From the NCBI RefSeq assembly GCF_001435585.1, contig NZ_AZEC01000017.1, positions 8,213-52,942 on the forward strand: a stretch of 44,730 bases of DNA, written 5' to 3'. This DNA comes from Schleiferilactobacillus perolens DSM 12744. GTDB taxonomy: Bacteria > Bacillota > Bacilli > Lactobacillales > Lactobacillaceae. Both the position numbers and the translations under genes were made by a program. Below, one piece after another: positions 25,532 through 34,730 of the stretch. The notes beneath the pieces were generated by a model, which saw only the letters and a list, made by a program, of their open reading frames with translations, ran no database searches and was not told the DNA's origin. Position 1 is the first letter of the stretch. Every line of letters begins with the position of its first letter.

Positions 25532-26245
25532 ATGGCCAAAAAAATTCTCGTAGTAGACGATGAAAAACCAATTTCCGATATTTTAAAATTTAACCTGACT
25601 CAAGAAGGATACGAAGTGGAAACCGCCGCAGATGGCGAGGAAGCTTTGGAGAAAGTGAAGAGCGGCAACCCAGATTTGATTCTGCTGGATTTGATGCTGC
25701 CAAAGATTGATGGGCTCGAAGTCGCGCGTCAAGTGCGGAAAGACCGAGATACTCCGATTATCATGCTGACGGCGAAGGATTCTGAAATCGACAAGGTTCT
25801 TGGCCTTGAACTAGGTGCCGATGATTATGTTACGAAACCCTTCTCCAACCGTGAGCTGATTGCCCGAGTAAAAGCCAATTTACGCCGCATGGACGCTTCT
25901 AACACCGCCCAGGAGGCAGAAAACGAAGGCCCTCAAGAAATCACAGTAGGCGACCTGCAGATCCTGCCCGATGCCTATATTGCCAAGAAACGCGGTGAAA
26001 AGATCGAACTCACCCATCGCGAATTTGAACTGCTCTATTACCTGGCCCAGCATCTCGGCCAAGTCATGACCCGCGAGCACTTACTACAGACCGTCTGGGG
26101 GTACGACTACTTCGGCGATGTTCGCACCGTCGACGTTACCGTCCGCCGGTTACGTGAAAAAATCGAAGACAACCCCAGCAAACCAGAATGGCTAGTCACC
26201 CGCCGCGGCGTCGGCTATTTCCTGCGCAAGCCAGGGGAAGAATAA
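25532..26245 (+). CDS. walR: Response regulator WalR (VicR/YycF)
   Basis: A 237-residue OmpR-family response regulator controlling cell-wall metabolism genes. The receiver domain has the acidic pair DDEKP near residues 9-10, the phosphoacceptor Asp53 in [13 protein letters not shown], Thr in [10 protein letters not shown] and Lys in [11 protein letters not shown]. The C-terminal winged helix includes [53 protein letters not shown], almost invariant in WalR. The start follows AAGGAGGA. It heads the walRKHI operon. Unusually, about 325 bp with two structured repeats separates it from walK. Confidence 0.98.
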   Translation: MAKKILVVDDEKPISDILKFNLTQEGYEVETAADGEEALEKVKSGNPDLILLDLMLPKIDGLEVARQVRKDRDTPIIMLTAKDSEIDKVLGLELGADDYVTKPFSNRELIARVKANLRRMDASNTAQEAENEGPQEITVGDLQILPDAYIAKKRGEKIELTHREFELLYYLAQHLGQVMTREHLLQTVWGYDYFGDVRTVDVTVRRLREKIEDNPSKPEWLVTRRGVGYFLRKPGEE

Positions 26246-26248
26246 AAA

Positions 26249-26312
26249 GGGCACAGCCGACCGGTTAGAGACGTCGACATAAAGACAGGCGTCTGGTCGG
26301 CTGCGCCCGTTT
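26249..26312 (+). repeat. Hairpin repeat, loop family (short copy 4)
   Basis: GGGCACAGCCGACC pairs with GGTCGGCTGCGCCC, and AGACG with CGTCT. The outer arms, the CGGTTAGA segment and the trailing CGTTT match the other members, but the conserved apex and inner stem are absent. It starts three bases after the walR stop codon and could act as a transcript-end or processing structure. There is no adequate T run. Confidence 0.7.
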
Positions 26313-26350
26313 ACAGACGTAACTGATATAACTGCGGGAGCCGGAGACTA

Positions 26351-26520
26351 GTGCCAATGCGGAGCAAGCGTAGGTGGCAGGTGGCTCAGCTGTGGAAACC
26401 ACACAGGGCGCTTTTTGCCCTGATGTGGTTAGGCGTGTTTGAGACCGCGCACTTTGCGGGCTCAAACCGCCGTCACAGCGTTCCAGCCACCTGCCACCGA
26501 AGCTTGCGCAGCTTTGGCAC
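26351..26520 (+). repeat. ~170-bp structured palindromic element (copy 3)
   Basis: It is identical to the copy at 1851-2020 except for one base (C instead of T in the second apical hairpin loop side). It is inserted within the wal operon, ending about 50 bp before the walK start codon. Near-identity to copy 1, 24 kb away, suggests recent spread or gene conversion. Confidence 0.92.
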
Positions 26521-26570
26521 GGCACTGTTCCCACTCACGAAAGAACCGGCTGGAGTAGGTACAGCAAACT

Positions 26571-28451
26571 ATGAACAAACGAATTAAACTTTTCCAATCG
26601 ATTCACTTCAAAATCGCCCTGGTGTTTGTGCTGCTATTAGTCGTCACGCTAGAAGTCATCGGGGCTTATTTTGTCGGCCAATTGCAAGAACAAAACATTT
26701 CCACTTTCGAAGACTCCATTCAGTTAGAGTCTTACGTCACCAGTCAACTTTCCACCGCCCTGGTGAATAAAGACACCACCCAGGCCAACCAAACCATCAA
26801 AGACATCATCGCCAACGTCAACAAGAGCAATATCTCGGAGATCCAGGTCATCGACAACCGCGGGATCATTCGTGGTACCAGTAACGTCAACGACCAAGAT
26901 GCCGTTGGCCGCCGCTCCACCGACCAGGATGTAAAAAAGGGTATTTACAACAACCGTAAGCTGGAACGGATCAGCCAGGACAACCGCAACCAAAATTACT
27001 ACATCTCCATTACACCATTGTCCAATCCCACTGCCGAGAGTAATGCCACAGTGGGGGTGGTGTATGTCCGAGCCAATATGGAACCCGTCTTTGACAACAT
27101 CACGAAGATCGTCCAAATCTTCTTAGCCGCGTCGCTAGTCGCCGCCGTGATGGGCACTTTGATTGCCATCTTGATTTCTCGGGCGATCACCAAACCCATC
27201 GACGATATGAAGAAACAGGCCATCCGTATGGCCCGGGGCGATTACTCTGGTCAAGTGCGGATTTATGGGAACGATGAACTGGGTCAACTGGCTGTCGCCG
27301 TCAACAACCTGTCTGTGCGGGTGGAAGAAGCCCAGGAAGCCTCGGAAGCCGAGCGGCGACGTTTGGATAGTGTCCTTAGTTACATGACAGATGGCGTCAT
27401 CGCCACCGATCGCCGGGGCAATGTCGTGATCATCAACGACACCGCCCAGGACTATTTGGGGAAGACCGAAGAAGAAACCATTGGCCGCTCCATCCTGGAT
27501 GTTTTGGCTATCAGTGAAGATTACACATTACGGGATCTGCTGGAGAAGCAACAAGAAATCATCCTGGATATGTCCGATCGCAGCGACAAGGATTTGATCT
27601 TGCATGCTTACTTCTCCTTGATTCAACGAGAGACTGGGTTTATTTCCGGCCTAGTCTGTGTGCTCCATGATGTCACGGAACAAGAAAAGAATGAACGGGA
27701 GCAGCAGCAGTTCGTATCCAATGTCTCCCATGAATTACGGACGCCTTTGACCAGTTTGCGCAGCTACATTGAAGCGTTGAACGACGGCGCCTGGAAAGAT
27801 CCGAAGATTGCCCCGAAGTTTTTGAAAGTGACCCAGGAAGAAACCGAGCGGATGATCCGAATGATCAACGATCTGCTCAGCCTTTCCCGGATCGACCGGG
27901 GCACGGCTAAGCTGGATTTGGAATACGTTAACCTGAACGAATTTCTGGTGTACATCATCAATCGCTTCGACATGATGATCCATTCCGATGAGGAACATGC
28001 CGAAGACTCAGGTGCGCCGAAGAAACATTACGTGATCAAACGCGATCTGACTAAACAGGATATTTGGTTAGAAATCGACACGGATAAAATGACTCAGGTG
28101 ATCGACAATATTATGAACAATGCCATCAAGTATTCCCCCGATGGCGGTACCATCACCGTCCGGTTGTTCCGTTCCCGGGAGCACGTGTTGATTAGTATTG
28201 CCGACCAAGGGCTGGGCATACCCCGGGCTGATTTGGCTAAAGTATTCGATCGCTTCTATCGGGTGGACAAAGCCCGGTCGCGTAAACAGGGCGGTACTGG
28301 TTTAGGTTTGGCCATTTCTAAAGAAGTGGTGGAGGCCCACCACGGCCGAATTTGGGTCAACAGTACTGAAGGGAAGGGTTCCACCTTCTACATTTCGCTG
28401 CCCTATCAACCATACGATCCAGGAGGTGACTGGGATGACGAAACTGTCTAG
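26571..28451 (+). CDS. walK: Sensor histidine kinase WalK (VicK/YycG)
   Basis: A 626-residue essential membrane kinase. In order: transmembrane helix 1 (about 13-35), an extracytoplasmic sensor domain, transmembrane helix 2 (about 181-203), a HAMP domain, a PAS domain (about 262-370), a HisKA domain with the phosphorylated His387 in FVSNVSHELRTPL, and an ATPase domain with the N-box DNIMNNAIKYSPDGG and G-boxes DQGLGIPRADL and GGTGLGLAI. It phosphorylates WalR in response to cell-wall status. Start is ATG at 26571 with only a weak GGAG upstream. walH overlaps its 3' end by 17 bases. Confidence 0.98.
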   Translation: MNKRIKLFQSIHFKIALVFVLLLVVTLEVIGAYFVGQLQEQNISTFEDSIQLESYVTSQLSTALVNKDTTQANQTIKDIIANVNKSNISEIQVIDNRGIIRGTSNVNDQDAVGRRSTDQDVKKGIYNNRKLERISQDNRNQNYYISITPLSNPTAESNATVGVVYVRANMEPVFDNITKIVQIFLAASLVAAVMGTLIAILISRAITKPIDDMKKQAIRMARGDYSGQVRIYGNDELGQLAVAVNNLSVRVEEAQEASEAERRRLDSVLSYMTDGVIATDRRGNVVIINDTAQDYLGKTEEETIGRSILDVLAISEDYTLRDLLEKQQEIILDMSDRSDKDLILHAYFSLIQRETGFISGLVCVLHDVTEQEKNEREQQQFVSNVSHELRTPLTSLRSYIEALNDGAWKDPKIAPKFLKVTQEETERMIRMINDLLSLSRIDRGTAKLDLEYVNLNEFLVYIINRFDMMIHSDEEHAEDSGAPKKHYVIKRDLTKQDIWLEIDTDKMTQVIDNIMNNAIKYSPDGGTITVRLFRSREHVLISIADQGLGIPRADLAKVFDRFYRVDKARSRKQGGTGLGLAISKEVVEAHHGRIWVNSTEGKGSTFYISLPYQPYDPGGDWDDETV

Positions 28452-29853
28452 TGTTCTGCTGCGGGTGACATTGATCATTGCCGTCGCCATCAGCTTTGTG
28501 CTGACGTATTTGATCATGACCCATAACACGGTCTTCAACCGCCCCACCCAGGATGTCAACAGCAATGCCGACGCTGTCCAAACGGATACGATGCAGAGTT
28601 TGGGCGACGTCTATTTGCCGATTCGGGTGATTTATCACAACGATGACACGGAAAAACTAGTTTACAACCGTAAAAACAATCTCATGTCGAATCTGCAAAA
28701 ACAGATGGCAAAATGGTCATTGGCCAAGATTGGTGATCCCACCAAGTTGAATACCAAGGATTATGTGGAACGAATCAATCAGAAGAACACCATCATGATG
28801 ATTTATCCTGACCGCATCACCTGGCAGTTATTTGCGGACACCTTTAAACAAAAGGTCAAACAATCTGCTAGTGACTTTGTTTTTGATCGGCTCAGTGTAG
28901 CGCAGGGTAAGGATCAACTTACCCTGACGTTTATGAACGACAAAACAGATACCATTCGCCAGGCAAAGGTGAAGGGCAATTATAGTACTTTGACCAAATT
29001 GGTAAAGGGCGCTGATTTTACTGTCCCGGTGAAATACATTGCGATGAACAAAACCGTCCAAATGCTGTTCACGGAATCATTCAGAATGAATCCCTATAGC
29101 TATTTGGTCGCCTACACGCCGGACAATGAATTTGTGAATAACTTGATGGGCAAAGTCGATTCCAGCAGCATCAAGTCCCGTTCAGACAGCGATGGCACAG
29201 AATATACTTCTGGCAGTCAAAAACTCAACGTCGCTAAGAGCGGTCATTTGGTGACCTATTCAGAGTATGGTAAGAAGCAAGCCAAGACGATGACGGAGAA
29301 ACTGGAGAACAGTTTCCAGACATTGAAACAAGTCGGCATCACACTGCGCAATATTCGGTATTTTTCCTACGATGACAACACGGGGTCGATTTCTTTCCGG
29401 AACTATGTAGAAGGCTTCCCCGTCTTTCAACAAACCACTCGGGGCGCCGTACAAATCACTCCCGGCGATTCCACGGGTTTACTGGAGGCCAGTTTTGCCA
29501 ACAGTAATTTGCAGGTACCAGTGCCCTCCGATCAAACGGCGATCGCTGTCCAGCCGACTCAAAATGTGATCGATACGTTGGTGAAACAGGGTTACCACCG
29601 CAATCGAATTGAGCGGATTCAGTTGGGGTATCGTTGGCAAATGGATAAACAAACCGACCAAGTGGTGGATCTAATCCCCACATACTATGTCCGTTACTAC
29701 GGTCAGTGGCAGTCCTATGCGACTTGGTTAAAGACTGACCCCAACACAGTGACAGATGCCGACGATAGTGCCCAGAAGCACGCGCTCTCCAATGCCCAAG
29801 CCAATGCCGTGGATCGCGTCCAGCAAGAAGCAGACACCTCGGGGGTGAAATAA
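28435..29853 (+). CDS. walH: WalK regulator WalH (YycH)
   Basis: A protein of about 472 residues with a single N-terminal transmembrane helix (LLRVTLIIAVAISFVLTYLIM) and a large extracytoplasmic domain. Characteristic YycH segments are PDRITWQLFADTF, ERIQLGYRW and VVDLIPTYYVRYYGQW near the C-terminus. In the family it modulates WalK through membrane contacts together with WalI. The start at 28435 follows AGGAGGTGA and overlaps walK, indicating translational coupling. walI follows with no gap. Confidence 0.95.
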   Translation: MTKLSSVLLRVTLIIAVAISFVLTYLIMTHNTVFNRPTQDVNSNADAVQTDTMQSLGDVYLPIRVIYHNDDTEKLVYNRKNNLMSNLQKQMAKWSLAKIGDPTKLNTKDYVERINQKNTIMMIYPDRITWQLFADTFKQKVKQSASDFVFDRLSVAQGKDQLTLTFMNDKTDTIRQAKVKGNYSTLTKLVKGADFTVPVKYIAMNKTVQMLFTESFRMNPYSYLVAYTPDNEFVNNLMGKVDSSSIKSRSDSDGTEYTSGSQKLNVAKSGHLVTYSEYGKKQAKTMTEKLENSFQTLKQVGITLRNIRYFSYDDNTGSISFRNYVEGFPVFQQTTRGAVQITPGDSTGLLEASFANSNLQVPVPSDQTAIAVQPTQNVIDTLVKQGYHRNRIERIQLGYRWQMDKQTDQVVDLIPTYYVRYYGQWQSYATWLKTDPNTVTDADDSAQKHALSNAQANAVDRVQQEADTSGVK

Positions 29854-30684
29854 ATGGATTTTCGCAAAATCGAAGGAATTTTCCTCATTGTATTCATTGC
29901 GCTGGATTTCTTCCTGTTCTTCTCGTGGCAATCCAATAAAACCCAAGTCTCCTCACGCACGGCCACGACGACACCGGCGAGTTTTGCCCAAGAACTGCGA
30001 GAGGACAACATCTCTATTGACAGTGATCAAGGGACCAAACGCGGGTCCGGCTATTACTTGGCCAGCCGTCCCAACACGGATCTGCAAGCCAATGCCCACA
30101 AGCTAATGGGCCAAACAGTCTCGCTGGATTCTTCGCAAATGACCTTGATTTCTAAACTCAACGATCCTTTTAAAGTGACTGCCAAAAACCGTAAAGCAGT
30201 CCTGCAAGACTGGATGAAAACCAGTGGCAACGTGCTCTTCGCCAATTCTTATCAATACGTTCCTGAGGTGTCCGACTCTAGCCGGGCCGTCTTTGCCCAG
30301 AAGGTGGACGGCAATCTCATAATGGACAGCCATGGTCAACTGGTCTTCCAAATCCGCAGCGGTTGGGTGACTGGCTATACCCAGACTTACATCAATGATC
30401 TGATCAAGCTGCAGGAAATGGACCAAACCAAGAGCGCCCAAGAGGCCGTCATGCTCCTTTATACCTACAGCGAAATTCCCACCAACTCCAAGATTCTTTG
30501 GGAAAAGCTCGCTTACGGCTGGCTCCTAGACGCCAAAGGCAGCACCATCTACATCCCGGTCTGGTACGTCGGCATCGAAAACCGCAACACCAAAGTTGTC
30601 AGCATCAAACGCGTCAACGCCTTCACCGGCGCCGTCCTCAAGAGCGACAACAGTAATGCCACTGCTTCGGATAGCGATGATTAA
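29854..30684 (+). CDS. walI: WalK regulator WalI (YycI)
   Basis: A 276-residue protein with one N-terminal transmembrane helix (FLIVFIALDFFLFFSW) and an extracytoplasmic domain containing the family segments GYTQTYINDL and YIPVWYVGIENR. It works with WalH to tune WalK activity. The ATG directly follows the walH stop codon, with GGGGGTGAA as ribosome binding site inside walH. It is the last gene before a 162-bp gap to walJ. Confidence 0.95.
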   Translation: MDFRKIEGIFLIVFIALDFFLFFSWQSNKTQVSSRTATTTPASFAQELREDNISIDSDQGTKRGSGYYLASRPNTDLQANAHKLMGQTVSLDSSQMTLISKLNDPFKVTAKNRKAVLQDWMKTSGNVLFANSYQYVPEVSDSSRAVFAQKVDGNLIMDSHGQLVFQIRSGWVTGYTQTYINDLIKLQEMDQTKSAQEAVMLLYTYSEIPTNSKILWEKLAYGWLLDAKGSTIYIPVWYVGIENRNTKVVSIKRVNAFTGAVLKSDNSNATASDSDD

Positions 30685-30729
30685 AATCCGTTTTATTAGG
30701 GTGAAAGCGGGAGCATCCTGACTTAGCTA

Positions 30730-30761
30730 GTGCCAATGCGGAGATTGCGCAGCATTGGCAC
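30730..30761 (+). repeat. Minimal copy of the structured palindromic element (copy 4)
   Basis: A 32-bp hairpin with perfect 10-bp arms GTGCCAATGC/GCATTGGCAC. It keeps only the outer termini of the 170-bp element, including TA before and GGC after. It looks like an internal-deletion derivative and lies in the leader of walJ. Confidence 0.75.
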
Positions 30762-30846
30762 GGCCCACCAAGCTGTCAGATACGAAACCCGCACCAAAAA
30801 TATGTTACGCTATAACTGAAAATTCGATATAAGGGGTCGGCAAAAA

Positions 30847-31668
30847 GTGACGCAAGTGTTACACAGTTTAGATTATTTCCGGGTCAGTCCACTCGCCAGC
30901 AGTTCCACCGGCAATGTGACCTACATTGAAACACCACAACACAAAGTACTCGTCGATGCCGGTCTATCCGGCAAAAAAGTGGAACTATTGATGGAAAGCA
31001 TTGGCCGCACCCTTAAAGAGGTGGACAGCCTTTTTGTCACCCATGAACACAGCGACCACATCCGCGGCGTAGGTGTATTAGCCCGCCGTTACCCGCAGAT
31101 CAATGTCTATGCCAACGAACCCACATGGCAGGCTATGGGGCATAAAATAGGTAACGTCCCCGTCGGTCAACGCCAGCTGTTCCCCATGGGCACGACGCTG
31201 TCTCTGGGCGATTTAGATGTGGTCAGTTTCGGTGTTTCCCATGACGCAGCCGCGGCCCAGTTCTACGAATTCCATCACCATGGCCGGTCCTTCGTGATTA
31301 TTACGGACACTGGCTATGTTTCGGAACAAGTCGAAGGCGTCATCAAGGATGCTAGCTGTTACTTATTTGAAGCCAACCACGACACCGAAATGTTGCGAGA
31401 AGGTGGCTATCCGTGGCCGTTGAAGCAACGTATCATGAGTGATACCGGACATTTATCCAATATGGACGGTGCGCAGGCGTTGATCGATGTGGTGGGCAAC
31501 GACACCAAAAACATTTTCTTGGGTCATCTGAGTCAAGAAAACAATATGAAGTCCTTGGCCCATATGACAGTGGCCGAGACCATGGCGAAACACGATTTTG
31601 CGGTGGAACACGACTTTCACATTCACGATACAGATCCATTAGTGGCGGTGCCTTTGCTCACAATTTAA
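30847..31668 (+). CDS. walJ: WalJ/YycJ metallo-beta-lactamase-fold hydrolase
   Basis: A protein of about 273 residues in the MBL-fold superfamily. The metal motif THEHSDHIRG (HxHxDH) lies at about residues 67-72, followed by further ligands in ITDTGY and a His late in the protein (GHLSQENN). Family members are probable exonucleases linked to DNA repair and wall metabolism. Start is GTG at 30847 after GGGGTCGG. It is separated from walI by the minimal repeat; a TATAAC sequence near 30811 may provide its own promoter. Confidence 0.94.
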   Translation: MTQVLHSLDYFRVSPLASSSTGNVTYIETPQHKVLVDAGLSGKKVELLMESIGRTLKEVDSLFVTHEHSDHIRGVGVLARRYPQINVYANEPTWQAMGHKIGNVPVGQRQLFPMGTTLSLGDLDVVSFGVSHDAAAAQFYEFHHHGRSFVIITDTGYVSEQVEGVIKDASCYLFEANHDTEMLREGGYPWPLKQRIMSDTGHLSNMDGAQALIDVVGNDTKNIFLGHLSQENNMKSLAHMTVAETMAKHDFAVEHDFHIHDTDPLVAVPLLTI

Positions 31669-31807
31669 GATATGGGTAAAAAGCCGCGGCAACATCACAT
31701 TTCTATCAAAAATTTGCACAGACTAACAACACATTGTTCGTAATTTTTTCAAATATGAACGATATACTGGATTTGTAAAATGATATGAGAGAAGGAGGGG
31801 TTAGGTC

Positions 31808-31843
31808 TTGGTGTCTGACAAGGCCTGTGACGATCATGGATAA
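31808..31843 (+). other. Possible short upstream ORF overlapping the htrA start
   Basis: The best ribosome binding site in the htrA leader, AAGGAGGGG at 31792-31800, is spaced for TTG at 31808 or GTG at 31811. That frame encodes only 10-11 codons and ends in TAA at 31841, a few bases past the htrA ATG at 31836. This arrangement would permit translational coupling. It may also simply reflect a mis-set htrA start. Confidence 0.3.
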
Positions 31844-33221
31844 TAACCAATTTAATAATAGTAACGAACAACCGAATCAATCACCGGATCAACGCCCAAT
31901 GCGGCCAGTGAATAATAATAATGGCAACGGTCAGCCGCCGCGGAAGAGACGGGGTAATGGCCTTTGGAAAACAGCGGTCATTGCGTTGGTATCGGCGTTA
32001 GTCGGTGGTGGTATTGCTTATGGCGGGATCAGTTACCAGCTGCATAATCAAAATACGGATACTTCCAGTGCGGTGACCAATTCTTCTACTGCGGGGACAA
32101 CCCAAGTCAGCAATGTCACGATGAAGAATACAACTACCATGTCCAAGGCGTTTTCTAAGAATAAAAATGCCGTGGTTTCCGTGGTGAATTTACAAAAACA
32201 AAGCAGTAGCAGTAGTTCTGATCCGTTTGCTGGTCTTTTCGGGGATGACAGCAGTTCCAGTTCCAGCAAGTCCAATGATAGCCTAGAAGAGTACGGCGAA
32301 GGTTCTGGCGTCATTTATGCCAATCAAAACGGTAAGGGCTACATCGTCACGAACTATCACGTTGTTAAGGGCTCCGATTCCTTACAAGTCATCATGAGTG
32401 ACGGCACGAAGGTCACGGCAAAACTAGTTGGGACCGATGAACTGACCGATTTGGCCGTACTGACCATCGATGCGAAGTATGTCAAGGGCACCGCTACATT
32501 TGGCAACTCGGACGCTGTCACCCCTGGCGAACCAGTCATTGCCATTGGCTCGCCACTGGGCAGCGAATACGCGACTTCAGTGACCCAAGGGATCATCTCT
32601 GCTAAGAGTCGGACCGTGGACATTACCAATTCCAGCGGTCAGACGACAGGTCAAGCAACGGTGATTCAAACTGATGCCGCCATCAATCCTGGTAATTCTG
32701 GTGGTCCGCTCGTGAACGCGGAGGGTCAAGTCGTCGGGATCAATTCCATGAAGCTGGCTCAAAGCAACGATGGCACAGCCGTTGAAGGCATGGGCTTCGC
32801 CATTCCCAGTAACGAAGTGGTGAAGATTATCAACCAGTTAGTGAAGAATGGTAAAGTCGTTCGGCCAGCCTTGGGTGTGCGGGTCATTGATCTGAGTACT
32901 GTCGATAATTCTAAGATCCGCAGTCAGCTGAAGATTCCAGCCAGCCTGACTGAAGGGGTCGTCATCGGCAGCGTGGATAAGAATACACCGGCTTCCGCCG
33001 CTGGTTTGAAAGCTTATGATGTAATTACCGCCCTGAACGGTAAGGCCATCAGCTCCGTGGCCCAATTGCATACGGCACTGTACAACTTCAGTGTGGGCGA
33101 TAAGGTGACGGTCACGTACTACCGCGGCAGTAACAAACAGACTGCCACAGTCACGTTGAGCGAGACGCAGAGTCAAGTCGAGAAGAACAGTAGCAGCAGT
33201 AGTTCATCCGCCCGTAATTAA
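31836..33221 (+). CDS. htrA: Serine protease HtrA (DegP-like)
   Basis: A membrane-anchored surface protease of about 461 residues. A basic, Asn-rich cytosolic N-terminus is followed by one transmembrane helix (about 44-65), a Ser-rich linker, a trypsin-like domain with His175 (TNYHVVKG), Asp205 (TDLAVLTI) and Ser288 (NPGNSGGPL), and a C-terminal PDZ domain (ASAAGLKAYDVITALNGK). It degrades misfolded exported proteins. ATG at 31836 is chosen as the N-terminus; GTG 31827 and ATG 31785 are in-frame alternatives, and the strong ribosome binding site at 31792 fits none of them perfectly. It is immediately downstream of walJ, as in other lactobacilli. Confidence 0.96.
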   Translation: MDNNQFNNSNEQPNQSPDQRPMRPVNNNNGNGQPPRKRRGNGLWKTAVIALVSALVGGGIAYGGISYQLHNQNTDTSSAVTNSSTAGTTQVSNVTMKNTTTMSKAFSKNKNAVVSVVNLQKQSSSSSSDPFAGLFGDDSSSSSSKSNDSLEEYGEGSGVIYANQNGKGYIVTNYHVVKGSDSLQVIMSDGTKVTAKLVGTDELTDLAVLTIDAKYVKGTATFGNSDAVTPGEPVIAIGSPLGSEYATSVTQGIISAKSRTVDITNSSGQTTGQATVIQTDAAINPGNSGGPLVNAEGQVVGINSMKLAQSNDGTAVEGMGFAIPSNEVVKIINQLVKNGKVVRPALGVRVIDLSTVDNSKIRSQLKIPASLTEGVVIGSVDKNTPASAAGLKAYDVITALNGKAISSVAQLHTALYNFSVGDKVTVTYYRGSNKQTATVTLSETQSQVEKNSSSSSSSARN

Positions 33222-33240
33222 GCGGTAAGCGGATAAGGGG

Positions 33241-33276
33241 AGAACCGGTTATCATCATGATAGCCGGTTCTTTTTT
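33241..33276 (+). terminator. Intrinsic terminator of htrA
   Basis: GAACCGGTTATCA pairs with TGATAGCCGGTTC around a short loop and is followed by TTTTTT. Confidence 0.9.
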
Positions 33277-33336
33277 GCGTCTTCTCCTTTGATCGAATCA
33301 AATAGGCGAGGTCGGTGCTCCCGACTGAATAGACAG

Positions 33337-33919
33337 TTTTGCACAGGTTTAGCCCAGGCGAGAATTGTCTGGGAAATATTTCCCGGGAATACCGGTGCTT
33401 GTGCACAACTATTTCCAGAATTCTTCATGTCGTGAAACATAGGAAATATCCGTGTTCCACGGGAAAACGGTCGCAAGACGGCCATCTTACAGGCGAACGT
33501 TCGTTTATTACGTAATAATATTGTAAATATCGCGTTAATGTTAAGAAGTGGCAATGTCAAGGGTCAAAAGACCGGTGGAGGATAAATTGGTCAACCTGTG
33601 GATAAGTCTGTGGATTGTGTGTATAACTTGGTTTTGCGGGGTTGTGAGTAAGTTATCCACAGTGTGCATAACTTGTCGATAACTGTGGAAAACATTTGTT
33701 CGAAATCTCGTGAAACATACGGCCCCAACGAGTGTGGAACGCAACAAAAAAATTGAATCGAACGATTTTTACCATGTGGAAAATGGTTAGCGAAAAAAAT
33801 TGGCTCGATTTTAGCCAACACACATATAGGGGACAAACATAATACCGCCCCCATATATGGACATTGCCCAAATACTTATCCACAGGAACAGGGGATAAGT
33901 GCATTTGAGTTGTGGATAA
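33337..33919. promoter_or_regulatory. DnaA-box cluster (origin-like region)
   Basis: Four perfect DnaA boxes TTATCCACA occur at 33597-33605 (minus), 33653-33661 (plus), 33876-33884 (plus) and 33911-33919 (minus). Relaxed-consensus boxes TTATNCACA or TTTTNCACA occur at 33337, 33618, 33663, 33684 and 33775, and one-mismatch boxes lie nearby. AT-rich stretches occur at about 33500-33545 and 33740-33800. No coding frame with a ribosome binding site is present. It resembles part of a chromosomal origin or a DnaA-titrating locus. Confidence 0.75.
33453..33468. promoter_or_regulatory. Degenerate parS-like site
   Basis: TGTTCCACGGGAAAAC matches the parS consensus at 13 of 16 positions. Half sites CGTGAAACA also occur at 33431-33439 and 33709-33717, within the DnaA-box region. 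Confidence 0.4.
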
Positions 33920-34051
33920 GGTTGGGCTAAACTGGTTTATTGAAGAAAAGAGGGCGCTGGGGTTGTTTTGATTCTTCGGTCAATTGAGGAATCAAGACGA
34001 TGCTGGTTACCCTCTCTCTATCTAAATATGCGAAGAGGTAAGATCACCGTC

Positions 34052-34723
34052 ATGGATTGGGTACAACAACTCGAATTAATTTTACGATTGCTCGTGGCGA
34101 GTCTTTGCGGCTTCGCCATCGGCTATGAACGAACCAACCGGTTGAAAGAGGCCGGCATTCGGACGCACATGATCGTCGCTGTGGGTTCTGCCCTGGTGAT
34201 GATTGTGTCTAAATATGGGTTCTTCGATTTAATGCGGACGCAAAACATTACGCTGGACCCCTCGCGGATCGCGGCCCAAATTGTGACTGGGATTGGCTTT
34301 CTAGGTGCCGGCACAATCTTGGTCCGGCGTTCCGGCATTAATGGGTTAACCACCGCCGCTGGGCTATGGGCGACCGCTGCGGTCGGGATGGCGATCGGCG
34401 CCAAGCTTTACATCGTTGGTGTGGCGACGACCGCCATTGTGCTGCTGATTCAGATCATCTTGCACCGCCAGCTGCCATTTGTGCCAAAGATGGACACACA
34501 GCATGTGACCATTGTCATGGTGCAAAACGAACTGGAAATCAAAGCGATTCGTGCCCAGCTGCATGATTTTCATATTCATGTGACTAACCTGGATATGCGT
34601 CGTGATGAGGAGAAAAACGAGGTCAAATTAAGCCTGTGGCTGGAAACATCCCACCCACATAACATCGACCGGTTTTTGACAATGTTTGCAGAGCGATCAG
34701 GAATTAAGTCGTTGCAATATTAA
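34052..34723 (+). CDS. MgtC/SapB-family membrane protein
   Basis: A protein of about 223 residues. The N-terminal membrane domain contains the family signature GYERTNRLKEAGIRTHMIVAVGSALVM and GIGFLGAGTILVRR...GLTTAAGLWATAAVGMAIG, with about four to five helices. A soluble C-terminal ACT-like domain follows (HVTIVMVQNELEIKAIRAQL). Members are linked to magnesium limitation and membrane physiology; the enzymatic role is not established. ATG at 34052 gives the typical N-terminus, with AGAGGT upstream; ATG 34028 is an alternative. Confidence 0.92.
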   Translation: MDWVQQLELILRLLVASLCGFAIGYERTNRLKEAGIRTHMIVAVGSALVMIVSKYGFFDLMRTQNITLDPSRIAAQIVTGIGFLGAGTILVRRSGINGLTTAAGLWATAAVGMAIGAKLYIVGVATTAIVLLIQIILHRQLPFVPKMDTQHVTIVMVQNELEIKAIRAQLHDFHIHVTNLDMRRDEEKNEVKLSLWLETSHPHNIDRFLTMFAERSGIKSLQY

Positions 34724-34730
34724 AAACAGA

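Noticed and set aside
33590-33904. Minus-strand ORFs in the DnaA-box region
   Set aside because: They lack ribosome binding sites, overlap the box array and show no protein-like composition.
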